From assembly GCA_004380135.1 (NCBI GenBank), contig QXCR01000011.1:186001-250000 (forward strand): a stretch of DNA of 64,000 nucleotides, given 5' to 3'. The position numbers and the translations under genes were made by a program. Under the pieces are notes generated by a model. That model worked only from the letters and a program-made list of their open reading frames with translations. It did not search any database and was not told the origin of the DNA. This DNA is from Stemphylium vesicarium. Lineage: Eukaryota; Ascomycota; Dothideomycetes; Pleosporales; Pleosporaceae. Position 1 is the first letter of the stretch. Each line of letters begins with the position of its first letter. Shown in pieces: positions 22,684 to 33,284 of the stretch.

Positions 22684-23758
22684 TGAATACGAACCAGCTT
22701 GGATGTTAGAAGGAATTTCCTATTTGCATATCCATGGATGATACCAGGAGTTTGTACGTTTAATGTTTGCATTTAAAGGCGAAAGGCATGCCTACAGTCG
22801 TCGCATCTAAACGACGACGAAAGATTTTAGGGGGAATACATGATTGTAATAGGGGCTGTATACTGTTGAGGTTGAGTTACTTTCTTTGTAGCGGTTGCCA
22901 TACTGTACTTCTGGAATCGCGACGCTCGCATGAATGAGAACCCATGTTTCCACACACCGTCTTTGCTTGGGTCACGCGCGTCACTGGCCAGCTGAAACCA
23001 TGCCCTGGTCATCCTGCCCTTGCAGAGGAAAGTAGTGCGGCTACTCGAGATACCTTCAGCCTACGTAGGGGTTCCAGGTAGGGCTTCTTCCATGACCTCA
23101 ACCCCAGCATCATAGCATCCGTCATGGCAGGCGATGCATGTAGTATGACATGATACCTGACGATGAAGGCCACAGAATCTCGATTTCGGGGACGCAGGCT
23201 CGAGGGGAAGCGTTGCCGGACGTCGCTAGCTCCCGCACTGGCCGTGTTGGTTGGGATGACCAGCTCTACACACCACAGTTGCACACGATGCTCACTCATC
23301 CCATCTCACCCAGCCCGTCAGCGTCCGTCTAACAGCGGGGAATGGCCAGCTATATGCACTTCCTCACCTGAGTAAAAGAGCGTCGAACAGAGCGAGTGAT
23401 CGCCCGCGCCGTGGGGCAGGAAAAATCACGATGCAGGGTTATGGGGCCCAGCCACGCTGGCAAACCTTCGATCGCGTCCGAGCCAGCTTTACCGCAAGTT
23501 GCAGCGCCAGCGGCTCGTCCAATGACGTTGGGCCCTCCCTCGCGTGCCCGCGCACGTAAACAAGGAGTTGACCGACTAATTAGTCTCTTGAGGAGGCGGG
23601 TGATCCGACCGTCTCGTCCTAATATTCCCATGGTACCCTCCGGTTTGTGTCAGGATTAGACAATCGTCTCGCTTGCGCGCTCCTTACCACATACTTATTC
23701 ATCTTCGCTTCGCTACGACGGGGCTGGGACACTGGATTTTTATACGGAGGCTTTTATT
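22684..23758. other. Intergenic between two plus-strand genes
   Basis: About 1.07 kb, the INP1 3' flank and the promoter of the next gene. No convincing coding region or repeat was seen. Confidence 0.45.
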
Positions 23759-24901
23759 ATGAAAAGAAAGATGGCGGATCTCGACGTGTTGATGGACGAG
23801 ACGTTGACCCTATGCAAAACACCGCCTGTGCCGCGACGGCATCCCTATCGCGAGTTCTACCAGTACAGAAAGACATCGCTACCTGCCACGCCCGTCATGC
23901 CCAAGCCCGAGATGGAGATGGTCGGCCAGCCCATGTTTAACTTTGGTTCCAGTTCGCAGACTGAGCTGGTGCCCAAGCCGCTGTTCAGCAGGAGCAACTC
24001 GCTGCCATCGCGATCATCACGACCCTCCAGACCATCCGAGCCCTTTCAGTTCAACTCAGACATTGTGAAAAGCCCATCGCCCCTGTTCAGCAGGAGGAAC
24101 ACCCTTCCATCGCGAGTTCGACGTGCGACTACCACTGAACGAAGGCCGTCGCCGCTGTCACGCAGAGAGGATGCGCAACCGCCGGAGCCGACCCACTTCC
24201 CTGCTTTGACACCCACCACCACCACGTCACCAAAGGAACAGCCACCCAAGGTGCCCAACCCGACCGAGGCACACCCTACCCCATCGAAAGCGACTCTATC
24301 GACGGCGACTCCATCAAAGGCTACTCCACCAAAGGCGACCCCATCAAAGACGACCCCATCAAAGACGACCCCATCAAAGACGACCCCATCGAAGGCCATC
24401 CCCATGAGGGCTACCCCACTAAGGGCTTCAACCGTCACCATTACCACACCGAAAAGGCCATCTCCACTTTCTGGCAAGGGGAGCGTGCGCAGACCTGGGC
24501 CTACCCGCATCGCTCCAGTCGAGCCCCCATCGCCCATGGTCCTGTCGCCTGTTACCTCACATACCAGCTCCGTAACTTCGTCGCCAACGCCATCTGTCTT
24601 TTCAGAATCCGCTAGTTTTTCTGCATCGGCACCGTCTACGCCTGCGACATCACCACCCAGTTCTCCAGCGACTCGGCCGCGCTCGCCCTCGTGCTATTTC
24701 GCCCCAGCCTATTGGACCATCACGACTTCACCATCCCCTGTATACATCCCTCGGCAGAAACTGAGACGGAAGGACAGCCCAAGGATGGAAACCCTGAGGA
24801 CCCTCAGAGCAAAGGAATCGGACGCATGTCTGGAACGCATATACGATCAGCGTACGTCAGCCTACATGGAATGGACAGGCTTTCAAGCGCTCACAAACTG
24901 A
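23759..24901 (+). CDS. Hypothetical Pro/Ser/Thr-rich protein with TPSK repeats
   Basis: A single exon of 380 aa from ATG 23759; a second ATG at 23771 (MADLDVLMDETL) is also possible. The N-terminus (LDVLMDETLTLCKTPPVP, YREFYQYRKTSLPATPV) and C-terminus (LRAKESDACLERIYDQRTSAYMEWTGF) look conserved and structured. The middle is basic and disordered, with repeats such as LFSRSNSLPSR / LFSRRNTLPSR and a run of TPSKTTPSKTTPSK. I do not recognise the family. A Thr/Ser-Pro-Lys repeat region of this kind is typical of phosphorylated nuclear or cytoskeletal proteins, but that is inference. Confidence 0.7.
   Translation: MKRKMADLDVLMDETLTLCKTPPVPRRHPYREFYQYRKTSLPATPVMPKPEMEMVGQPMFNFGSSSQTELVPKPLFSRSNSLPSRSSRPSRPSEPFQFNSDIVKSPSPLFSRRNTLPSRVRRATTTERRPSPLSRREDAQPPEPTHFPALTPTTTTSPKEQPPKVPNPTEAHPTPSKATLSTATPSKATPPKATPSKTTPSKTTPSKTTPSKAIPMRATPLRASTVTITTPKRPSPLSGKGSVRRPGPTRIAPVEPPSPMVLSPVTSHTSSVTSSPTPSVFSESASFSASAPSTPATSPPSSPATRPRSPSCYFAPAYWTITTSPSPVYIPRQKLRRKDSPRMETLRTLRAKESDACLERIYDQRTSAYMEWTGFQALTN
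24281..24400. repeat. 15-bp coding minisatellite (CCATCAAAGACGACC type)
   Basis: Imperfect 12- to 15-bp units encode TPSKA/TPSKT. Three copies near 24349-24388 are identical. Confidence 0.85.
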
Positions 24902-26207
24902 AGGTGTGTGTGTATCCATGAACGGGTCAAAATAATTATCAAGCTATCCTGCTGTCACCGGGGTTCAGAATGGTATCGAACCCCCGGAACGTGTAGGAGA
25001 GGAAGATGACTGTGAGTATCCTAGTGCGCATCTCTCGCATGACTCAACCACTGACTCTACCCAGTAATGACTTGCGGCATACCGTCTGCAGAGCGACCCT
25101 TACGAAACGATTTACGATTTACGACGAACAACGAACAATGACTTGAGATGAGGGGGGACACGTACGGCGTTACAGAGCATTCGATTATAATACCCAGGGT
25201 TTGAATATTTGGCATGTCTGTTTTTCGCACCTGGTTTGCATAGTCGCGGGCTTTCAACGCATAGTACGCATGTAATCTAATAGAACACAGGGCCAGTTAG
25301 CCCTGTTTCGTTTCCAACACTTTGGTTGACGTTTCAAAGTAATACATCAGCGCGCATGCGCACCGCAGAGCCTCAGCTCGGCGTTCATGCATATCTTACA
25401 TCAGCCCCCGCTGCCTGCTGACCTCCATGGCGACCTCGTTGGAGGCGCAGCTGCCTCGTGCAGCCTTAGTGATTGGTTGCCCTTTCTGAGACACCACCTC
25501 AGCCGTAGTCGCCTAGTTATCCCCGCTACACACACCATTACTTTTCCATTATCGATTTGCCCTTTTTAGACACTGCGGAAGTAGACGACAAGACTATGGC
25601 GTATATTGGATACTATTCGTGCTATTTCCCGTCCACCTGCGCCGCACATCCGTCGTGGCGCAGCGCATTACCGTTTCCGCGCGCATGGTGGGCCTCACTA
25701 GCCTCACCTAGCTAGGAGGCGCGTAATTTGGCCCCCATGAAGCTTTGAGGATCGCATGCAGATTGGCGCAAGTACAGCACACCGTACTGCATGTGTGGGG
25801 GTGTGCAGTGTGCTACAAAAGATTTATAGGATGCTGGCCCCGGCTTTGCGACGGCGAAGGACACCGAGGAGTATCAGATCCTGGACGTCATCTGTTTCAT
25901 TCCATACACCACCCTAATCGTAGCGCAGCCTTGCAGGCAACACTGATATAAACGACGAGACCACCTGACTCATATCACCTCGTCACTATTACCATTACAC
26001 ATACTTGGAGGAGGCCTCGTGACAGTGGCGGTATATGAGTCCGAGCTAGAAGAAATTACAGCCTTTATACTCGTCCTGTTACACTACCCAGATTCACAAG
26101 CAAACATCGCGCACGCGAACTTCCAAACTAGCCACGTTGATCATATCCCCCCACCGAAAGCCGCAAACGAAGCGAGATATATCTGCCCATCTGGGCAAAC
26201 ACAAAAG
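24902..26207. other. Intergenic: promoter and 5' leader of patatin-like phospholipase gene
   Basis: A 1.3-kb stretch with no gene recognised. The frame upstream of the phospholipase ATG stays open back to 26019 but starts at a GTG, so I treat 26019-26207 as leader. Confidence 0.45.
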
Positions 26208-28295
26208 ATGGAGCTCTCAAACCCGGAAAGAAACCCAAACGCACCGCTACGGTTGCTATCACTTGATGGAGGTGGCGTGCGTGGGCTGTCATCACTGCTA
26301 GTCCTCGAAACACTCATGGAGAACATAGCTTTGGAAGAGAAGAGATTGGGACGAAGAGCAATGGGAAATCATGATCCGTTGAAACCTTGTGATTACTTCG
26401 ATCTCATTGGTGGTACTTCGACGGGTGGAATCATAGCCATCATGCTTTCGCGGTTACGGCTCGACTGCAAGCAATGCATAGCCGTCTACAGCAAGCTGGC
26501 GGAGCAAATCTTCAAGCACGATCGGTCTTTCAAGGCATTTGGGATGAAAATACCAACGGGAGCCAGCCGGTTCTCCGGTGCCGTACTGGCAAATGCCATC
26601 AAGACTGCACTAAAAGATCTGAACTTTGACCCGGACGAGCTCATGTGGGACGAAGCGCTATTTGAAGAGGTGGAAGAGACGACCGATCTACCCAGGGACA
26701 GTATCTGGGCAGATGCAGCAGCACCAGATGTGACGGTCACCGAAAGTCCGGTGGCGACTATGAAGAGCTCGTTGGGGTCATTAGAATCGGGGCCACCGGA
26801 CAGCACGAGCAGCCTGAAGCCTTCATCTACCCTCTACAGTGACAGCCCGTTCAACCCACGGCCGCTTACGCGAAGTGCTACTTGGAAACTTCGGAAACGG
26901 CAATCCGTCCACCGGAAAGCAAATGCAAAGGGCTGCCGCGGCTTTGTACTTACTTCTCTCAAGAACGCATTGGGTCTGCCCAGAATCCTGTCTACGTATG
27001 ATCCAAATGACCGCACAACTCGTATCTGGGAAGCCTTACGAGCTACTTCTGCAGCACCGACGTTTTTCGAAGAAATGCAGTTTGGCACGCCCAAAGTCAC
27101 CTACCTAGACGGCGGTGTGGGTTTCAACAATCCTTGCGCCGAAGTCGACTACGCAGCAAAAGCGCTTTGGGAGAACCGATCGATCGGCGTCATAGTCTCA
27201 GTCGGGACTGGACTTCAAAGCATTCCAAGTGTGAAGAAGATGGCCTCATGGCTACCTTTTGGTCTTGGAACCGACATCTCAATAGCAAGTGCACTAACCG
27301 GCATGGCGACCAGCACAGCGCGCGTAGACAACGAGATGAAGCGCATGTACAGCAACTCCGACACCAAGTACTTCCGCTTCGACGTGGACCGCGGTCTGGC
27401 AGACGTGAGCCTCGAGCAATGGATGAAAGAAGACGAAATGGCGAGTCTAACCGAACAATACATGAACGATGGCCAACAAATCCGTAACGCCAAAGACTTT
27501 GGCGAGCGCATGGCCAAACTCTCCGCCTTACCCCCCAAGTTTGAAATCGGCGCCACCCACTTCGGCGTCGGCATGTCCGGGACACGCAAACTCGACGACT
27601 CATTCAAGCTCGTGCACGTCGATTTCAAAACTGGCATGCCCATCGGCGCCGGCCTACCACCATCTGGCCTCCACCCCGACTCAGACGACGGAAGCCTACC
27701 GCGTATGTCTCAATACCGCACCTCGTCGCCCACGGGCGAAGGCGGCCTCGCGGTCGACGACACGGGCCGCCTGCGCAAAATATACCCCGTGGCCGAGGAC
27801 CTCGACCACGATGGGCGCCGCGAAGAAGCTGCCGTGTACCAATGCATCAAGTCCGACAATGTGTGTCTCCGCACTATCAAAACCGGGATTCCACAGGGCA
27901 AATACAAGGTCTCTTTCATCTTCTCCTTCCACAATTCGTCACATACACTGCCCCGTGATCTCGTCTGTAGCGTCGGGAAACCGTTTGATGCAACCAGTTT
28001 CACGCATCGCTTTGTGGATGTTAAGATTACGCCTGATGTCGGATCGGTGCTGTTGCATCCGGATGCCGTCCGGGTGCGCGTGGGGAGGAGGCGGTACGAG
28101 GAGGCTAAGGGTAAGGGCTGGTTGGAGATTCAGGGTGATATTGAGGTTAGTGTTGGGTTGGATGGCGCGCTCGGGTTTATCGTTAGTAAGAGGTTTGAAA
28201 AGGGCGTTTTTGTCGATGGTTGGAGCTTTGGGGGTGTGAGATTGGAGCCGGTGTTTGGGAGTAGTGGGATGGGAAGTCCGCGGTTGGTGACGTAG
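26208..28295 (+). CDS. Patatin-like phospholipase with C-terminal beta-type extension
   Basis: A single exon of 695 aa from ATG 26208. The patatin domain (about 13-420) has the oxyanion-hole loop LSLDGGGVRG (residues 18-26), the nucleophile elbow FDLIGGTSTGG with Ser71, and the dyad aspartate Asp301 in YLDGGVGFNNP. So the Ser/Asp dyad of an acyl hydrolase acting on phospholipids is intact. A low-complexity insert (SSLGSLESGPPDSTSSLKPS) interrupts the domain. Residues from about 480 on (VCLRTIKTGIPQGKYKVSFI, RGWSF-like end GWSFGGVRLEPVF) form a separate domain that I do not recognise. There is no signal peptide, so it is probably intracellular. A second patatin-fold gene lies at 49856-51789. 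Confidence 0.9.
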   Translation: MELSNPERNPNAPLRLLSLDGGGVRGLSSLLVLETLMENIALEEKRLGRRAMGNHDPLKPCDYFDLIGGTSTGGIIAIMLSRLRLDCKQCIAVYSKLAEQIFKHDRSFKAFGMKIPTGASRFSGAVLANAIKTALKDLNFDPDELMWDEALFEEVEETTDLPRDSIWADAAAPDVTVTESPVATMKSSLGSLESGPPDSTSSLKPSSTLYSDSPFNPRPLTRSATWKLRKRQSVHRKANAKGCRGFVLTSLKNALGLPRILSTYDPNDRTTRIWEALRATSAAPTFFEEMQFGTPKVTYLDGGVGFNNPCAEVDYAAKALWENRSIGVIVSVGTGLQSIPSVKKMASWLPFGLGTDISIASALTGMATSTARVDNEMKRMYSNSDTKYFRFDVDRGLADVSLEQWMKEDEMASLTEQYMNDGQQIRNAKDFGERMAKLSALPPKFEIGATHFGVGMSGTRKLDDSFKLVHVDFKTGMPIGAGLPPSGLHPDSDDGSLPRMSQYRTSSPTGEGGLAVDDTGRLRKIYPVAEDLDHDGRREEAAVYQCIKSDNVCLRTIKTGIPQGKYKVSFIFSFHNSSHTLPRDLVCSVGKPFDATSFTHRFVDVKITPDVGSVLLHPDAVRVRVGRRRYEEAKGKGWLEIQGDIEVSVGLDGALGFIVSKRFEKGVFVDGWSFGGVRLEPVFGSSGMGSPRLVT

Positions 28296-28755
28296 AGTGG
28301 TTGAGGGATGCTTTTAGACTATGTCTTCTTCTTCTTCTTCTTCTTTATTTCGCCTGTTGGCAGTCGATTAACATTTTGCCTCGCTACGCGGAGACTCTTC
28401 TTCTTATCTGGGCTAGATAGTCGCATGTTTTGCATGGAGTGGAGGAACCAGGAAAAGGGTTCAGAGCTTCACCATTTGAGCAGTTCTTATATCAGACTAT
28501 TTATTGTCCATTCAAGTGTCATATGAGAACACAGCAGGAAACCCTTTCATGTGCTTTAGTCACTAAAGGTCGCTCATATTCACTTCACAGTTCTCCCCAC
28601 CTCATATGCAGATGCACGAGTAATAGAACTCAAAAGCTATGCTAAGTGAATACGGACTAAGTACTCCTGCTTTATCACTTACATGAAGTCAGGTAAAGGT
28701 GAGTGTGGGCCTAGCCGTTTGCTCTTACCTTTACTGGCGCTAGCCTAACAATTAG
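28296..28755. other. Intergenic, 3' flank of phospholipase gene
   Basis: Begins with a TTC/T-rich stretch (28326-28345). No gene was recognised. A 5' exon of the next gene could lie here. Confidence 0.4.
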
Positions 28756-28824
28756 AAAGTACCTACTTCACCAACGGAGTGTGGTACCTCGAACAGTACC
28801 TCTTTTAATAGACTAAGACGTCTC

Positions 28825-29664
28825 TTGTTCACCTTTTCGACGGCTCGCACCTTACTGGGGAGTAATCACCAGCAACTCGTACAAATCTTCTGCTCCCGAC
28901 TACCGTCACGGGTTGCGTCGCACACCATAGCTCCCCACCTGCTTACGATCCCAGGAGAAATCTGCAATCCCATCTACGAGTTCGCTCTCACCGAAGAAGA
29001 GGACATCCGCTACAAAAAGGACGAAGATGGTATCGGTCGTCTAGTTCTGAAAGATACAAACATGGATATCGCCAACCAGCTACAATTCGTCTGTCGAAAG
29101 ATGCGCAACGAAACAAAAGGACTCGGCCTACGATACAACACCATCCGTTTCACCTCCGAAGGTTTCTGTGCCAGTTTCTTCCGCAGCCTCCCCGAACCCC
29201 AGAAGAAGTACACTCGAGCATTAACTGTCTATCACACCGGCCACTGGATACTCGACACTCAACTCATGTCTGAGCTCTTCCAATTCTGCGAGACGTACCC
29301 GATGAGCTCCGTCAACTTCGGTATATATGTTGATGGGGCTAGTCCCTGGGACTACATCGTCGAGGCGCAAATGATGCGTCGGTATCTGGGTAAGCAACTC
29401 TCCCTATTATTACCCATGAGCGCTCAATTTCAACCACGACTCGACCAATGGATCGCCCAAATTGATCTGAGCTCGGGCGCTCCTCGGTTTGCTACGACGC
29501 CACGAAATTTTCGTGTCTTTCCCCGCTTCCCAGACTTTGATGAAGCCAAGTTCAGGCGTCTAGCCCAGATTGACTCCAGCTCCGTGACGTTGCTTTTCAC
29601 TCTCAATATCTCCCTCGATGAACTTGTGGCCTGGGCAAAGAACTGGCATCAAAATGGCATCTGA
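28825..29664 (+). CDS. F-box-like / 2EXR-type hypothetical protein, start unresolved
   Basis: The motif HLLTIPGEICNPIYEFALTEE is the LPxEIRNxIYxxAL block that opens many fungal F-box-like and 2EXR-type proteins. It is followed by NQLQFVCRKMRNETKGLGLRYN, also typical (ConCRxxRxExxxLfy). The C-terminal part (FRRLAQIDSSSVTLLFTLN, ELVAWAKNWHQNGI) looks intact to the stop at 29662-29664. No ATG lies in frame between the upstream stop at 28753 and the motif; position 28825 is a TTG. The real start is therefore in an upstream exon I cannot place, or the gene has lost its start. No biochemical role is known. Confidence 0.6.
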   Translation: MFTFSTARTLLGSNHQQLVQIFCSRLPSRVASHTIAPHLLTIPGEICNPIYEFALTEEEDIRYKKDEDGIGRLVLKDTNMDIANQLQFVCRKMRNETKGLGLRYNTIRFTSEGFCASFFRSLPEPQKKYTRALTVYHTGHWILDTQLMSELFQFCETYPMSSVNFGIYVDGASPWDYIVEAQMMRRYLGKQLSLLLPMSAQFQPRLDQWIAQIDLSSGAPRFATTPRNFRVFPRFPDFDEAKFRRLAQIDSSSVTLLFTLNISLDELVAWAKNWHQNGI

Positions 29665-29973
29665 AAAGCTACAGTGGGCATTGATTTGGACGCGATTTTC
29701 GAAGGGCAGAGGAGAATGAGACATGTTCTCGGTGCCTCCTGCAAGCATCTTCAGATTGCGAGTATGTAATGTAGTCGGTCATTGATGAGGCTCTCGGCAA
29801 GGCCGTATGACCCTCAATCAGTCGATTTGTATTTCAACCAGCTTACCGAAGCTTTGGCACAAAGGATGCATACAAGAAGAAAAGGCTGCCATGTATGTCA
29901 ACAAAGCTATATACAGAAATCCAAGCAGAAAACTCATTTTGCCGTACCCTTCTCCCGTAAACTTGATGCTCAA
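29665..29973. other. Intergenic, convergent 3' ends
   Basis: 309 bases between convergent genes; nothing recognised. Confidence 0.5.
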
Positions 29974-30939
29974 TCAAGCCGCAGGGCTAGCAACTGATGT
30001 CGTGATCGGACCGCTCTCAACATAAGTACCGCTGAAGTACCAGTCCTCCGCACCTGTGCCGTCGTTGCCCTGGCGCGGCAGACGAAGAACACCAAGATGC
30101 CAGTCAGCGCCATTGGAAGAGGTGCCAGTCGAGAAAGGTCCAGCAGTCTTAACGAGAGTGTTGTTACCAGTCGAGTGCCAAAAGGTAACCTGGTTGGACG
30201 AGAAGTTGATCTCATATGCAACATTGTGCCACTCATCGGCCTTAAGCTCAGTCTTCCACTTGCTCTGTCCGCTGACCATCCACTGCCTATAAGTGCAATC
30301 CAGTCAGTATAGCTCCAGATCACCCTTCGCATACTCGCAGTGAATTTACTTACAGGTTGGTGTTGCTAGTCCCCGCCTCCCCACTAATCCAGCCATACTT
30401 CAACTCAGTAAAGTGGCTCTCGAAAAACGCAATCTGATGCTCATTCGTTGCACTTGGGACATTGGTGTTCGATCTCTTGATGGAGAAATGGTAGAAGACG
30501 GTTCCCTTGTTGATGGCGGCTTTGGTCTGGGGAATCAGCTCTGTTCTCCACATGTCGCTGTTCCACTTGGCGGTGGAATCAATTGTGATCTTGGCTCCTT
30601 GTGCGCTACCGGTGTCGCCTGGGTTCTTGTAGGCGGGGGAGAGGTTGACGTAGCGGGATGTAGCGCCGGATCCGTGGATGTAGTATTGGTAGTCTGGTGA
30701 AGGGAGTGTCAGATATGATGACGCCTGGGAAGAGGGTCTTGGGAAATGGGCTTACTGCCAACCTGGTTTGCCCATGACCATTTGTCGAGATCGGCGCTCG
30801 TGGTCATGTCGTTGAAGCGGCCATCCCACAAGATGGTTCCTGAAGTCTATCAGCGATGTATATTTCCATTGGTACGTGTCAGCGAACCCGCAGAGACGGC
30901 GCTCACGAGCGCATTGACAATAGCAGCTTTTCCGAACAT
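29974..30939 (-). CDS. Glycoside hydrolase family 131 beta-glucanase, secreted
   Basis: Exons 30939-30888, 30839-30756, 30693-30354 and 30286-29974 give 262 aa. Residues 1-17 (MFGKAAIVNALVSAVSA) form a short signal peptide. The mature part starts TILWDGRFNDM and continues DKWSWANQVG, YQYYIHGSG, KWNSDMWRTELIPQTKA and GTVFYHFSIKRS. A beta-rich C-terminal half follows (EWHNVAYEINFSSNQVTFWH, DWYFSGTYVESG). This is the GH131 catalytic domain, found in plant-associated fungi and acting on beta-1,3/1,4/1,6-glucans. No CBM1 is attached. The first donor is a weak GTTCGC; the 48-nt intron it gives keeps the signal-peptide frame. A TATA-like box lies about 100 nt upstream of the ATG. Confidence 0.93.
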
Positions 30940-31903
30940 CTTGAAGAAACGAGACGGAGAAAGAATCTGGGAAGTGAAGATGTCAAGGTAGATGGTATGA
31001 GAGTTGAGGCTGATAAGACAAGAACTTGACAGCACTATATAAAGGTCAGCAGTAGGCTACACCATCATATACCTCGACCCGAAAACCCAGGCGAAGCTTC
31101 CGCCGATCCATGTTTGGCACCCTGCACTCTAATATCCAGCAGACAACACATGACTTGTCTCACGCTCGGGCAAATACTCAATGTGTGCTCCGTGACCAAC
31201 TTTCTCAATCAATCTATATGTGGCCGCCGGCATATTCGGTGACTAGGTGGATCTAGTGGCGGGCATACGGTCCGGGGTACATTGCACTCCGTATAAGCCC
31301 AGGCGCGGAGATGGCGACCCGGGTTCTTCGATGCGGCGACAGCGGCATATGGCTCGCTGCCGACGATGTATGGTTGGGTTGAGATGAGAGGGCGGCGGGT
31401 TCGTTGGTGGAGGAAGAGCGGTATCGCAGGGTTGGCGAGATTAAGCTACATTAAGCCGAAGTGTACCCCACATTTAGCTGCTTTGGGACTAGTACTCAAA
31501 GCTTATGGGTGAAATGGAAGTCTAGGACGCCTTGCGTTATGATGAATTCTCGAGTGCAATATATCGTTTCGATTGGCCAGGTTCTTATTTTGGAATCGAG
31601 TGCCGTGTTGCTGCTTTCAAAAATGGATGGATGCGAGGCATGACTGGACGTTGTCTTCATCATGTGACTTCGTTCATCAACGCCATTACCAAACTGACCA
31701 GCGAGATTTTTCGCCGGTTAGAAATATGTTAGTCCTCACGAGATTTCTTTCCAGTCGAATGTCTTTGTCATTACTCGTATATTTATAAGAAGTATCCCAA
31801 TTTGTTAGTGAAGTATTAAGAAGACTAGTGGGTATCCATGGTAGTAAAAAAGGTAACTCGGCAACACCTATCGTTCGCGCCCTGGAGACCGTATGCGCCC
31901 GGC
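30940..31903. other. Intergenic: GH131 promoter and stomatin 3' flank
   Basis: About 960 bases. Apart from the TATA-like box near 31040 I see no feature; short open frames have no motif. Confidence 0.45.
31035..31041 (-). promoter_or_regulatory. TATA-like box of GH131 gene
   Basis: TATATAG on the minus strand, about 95 nt upstream of ATG 30939. Confidence 0.45.
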
Positions 31904-33284
31904 TTACATGTTCTCAATAACATGCGAGTTGATGGCGCTCTGGAACCCGGAGTTGTTGCTGCCATACTCGTTGGCAGCCGAACTCTGAACACCCATGGAA
32001 CTGGGGGCACCGTGAGAGCTGGGGCCCTCGCCGACGGAGTCGGCCTGAGCCAATGCGCTCTGCACAGTTTGGTTCTGGGCGGGTAGGAAGATGACCTGAT
32101 AGGGGTTAATCATGTGAAAATGCGTTTTAGAGCCAAAACTTCAAGACTGACCTTGCTGTTGGCCGATTTGGCCATGGCTTGCATCGCCTCGAGGTATCTG
32201 ATCTGCATAGCAGGCGCTGACGATAATATATCTGCTGCTTGCCTAGTTACGGGTCAGTGTATTAGTCTTGTGTGCACTTTTTACATTAACAACTCACCTC
32301 ATAAGCTGAAAGACGTTAGCTTGTTGTTGATAGTTGGGAGTGAATTGAACATACCTTGGCAGCCTCGACCTCCGCACGTGCTGCAATGACCTTGGCCTCG
32401 CCAGTACGCTTACTCTGCGCAGCCATAGAGAGCGAGTCCTGAAGATCCTGGCTGAAAATAATGTCCTTTACCAACATAGACTCAACCTCAACACCCCATC
32501 CGAGGGCCGTCTCTTCGATGATTTCGCGAATCGACTGGGCAATTTCCTCGCGACGCTCAATCACATCCTGAAGAACACGGGCACCGACAACATGGCGCAG
32601 AGTCGTCTGAGTACGTTCCACAAGCGCCTGGCGGATGTTGCTGATGCTGAAGGCGGCCTTGTGTGGCGAAGTGATTCGGTAATAGATGACCGATGTCAAC
32701 TGAAGCGAGACATTGTCCTTGGTCATGCAAACTTGCTTGGGGACCTCAACGATCTGGATCTTGATGTCGACTTGGGTGAGTTGCTCAGAAAGCGGGTTCA
32801 CGTAGACGAGACCGGGGTCGACTGCGCGGGCGAAACGTCCGAATTTGGTAACCAGACCAACGTTTCCTTGGGAAACGGGCTTGTATGGGTTGGGACAGAC
32901 GAGACAACAGGGAATTGCTCCAAGGGTACCAATGCATCCACCAAGAGTGTTGATCTGGGCATGTTAGATGGGAAAAAGTAGCGCGCAGTGATGAAAACTT
33001 ACCATACCGCCATACCATCCATTCGTATCGGCATCGGCATCATCAGGCTGGATAACACGAGCATAACTGGGCTGAAGGTCCTCTCGTCGTGGCGGCTGGA
33101 CTTTGATCACAGGCTCATCGGCATGCGATACTCCATCCCTAGCGTCGTTGACCGGTGCCTTGCCATTTATGTCGCTCATATTTGCTGAAGTTGTTGCGTT
33201 GTCGATGATACTATTATTGCGCAAGAAGGGCTTCGATGAAGATACGGATTCGGCGATGTGTGAGGAATCGTGGGTAGACGACAT
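31904..33284 (-). CDS. Stomatin/prohibitin-type (SPFH, band 7) membrane protein
   Basis: Five exons (33284-33003, 32954-32355, 32305-32298, 32242-32152, 32095-31904) give 390 aa. The N-terminal 90 residues are soluble and variable. A hydrophobic hairpin (INTLGGCIGTLGAIPCCLVC) precedes PYKPVSQGNVGLVTKFGRF, the start of the SPFH domain. VDIKIQIVEVPKQVCMTKDN, ETALGWGVEVESMLVKDI and the heptad-rich SKRTGEAKVIAARAEVEAAK are stomatin signatures. Such proteins scaffold cholesterol/ergosterol-rich membrane domains and regulate channels. Exon 3 is only 8 nt (CTTATGAG) and is needed to keep LMRQAADILSS in frame. The tail is Ser/Gly/Gln-rich. Confidence 0.93.

Noticed and set aside
26019..26207. N-terminal extension of the patatin-like phospholipase
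   Set aside because: It begins at GTG with no ATG until 26208, and has no family resemblance before MELSNPER.
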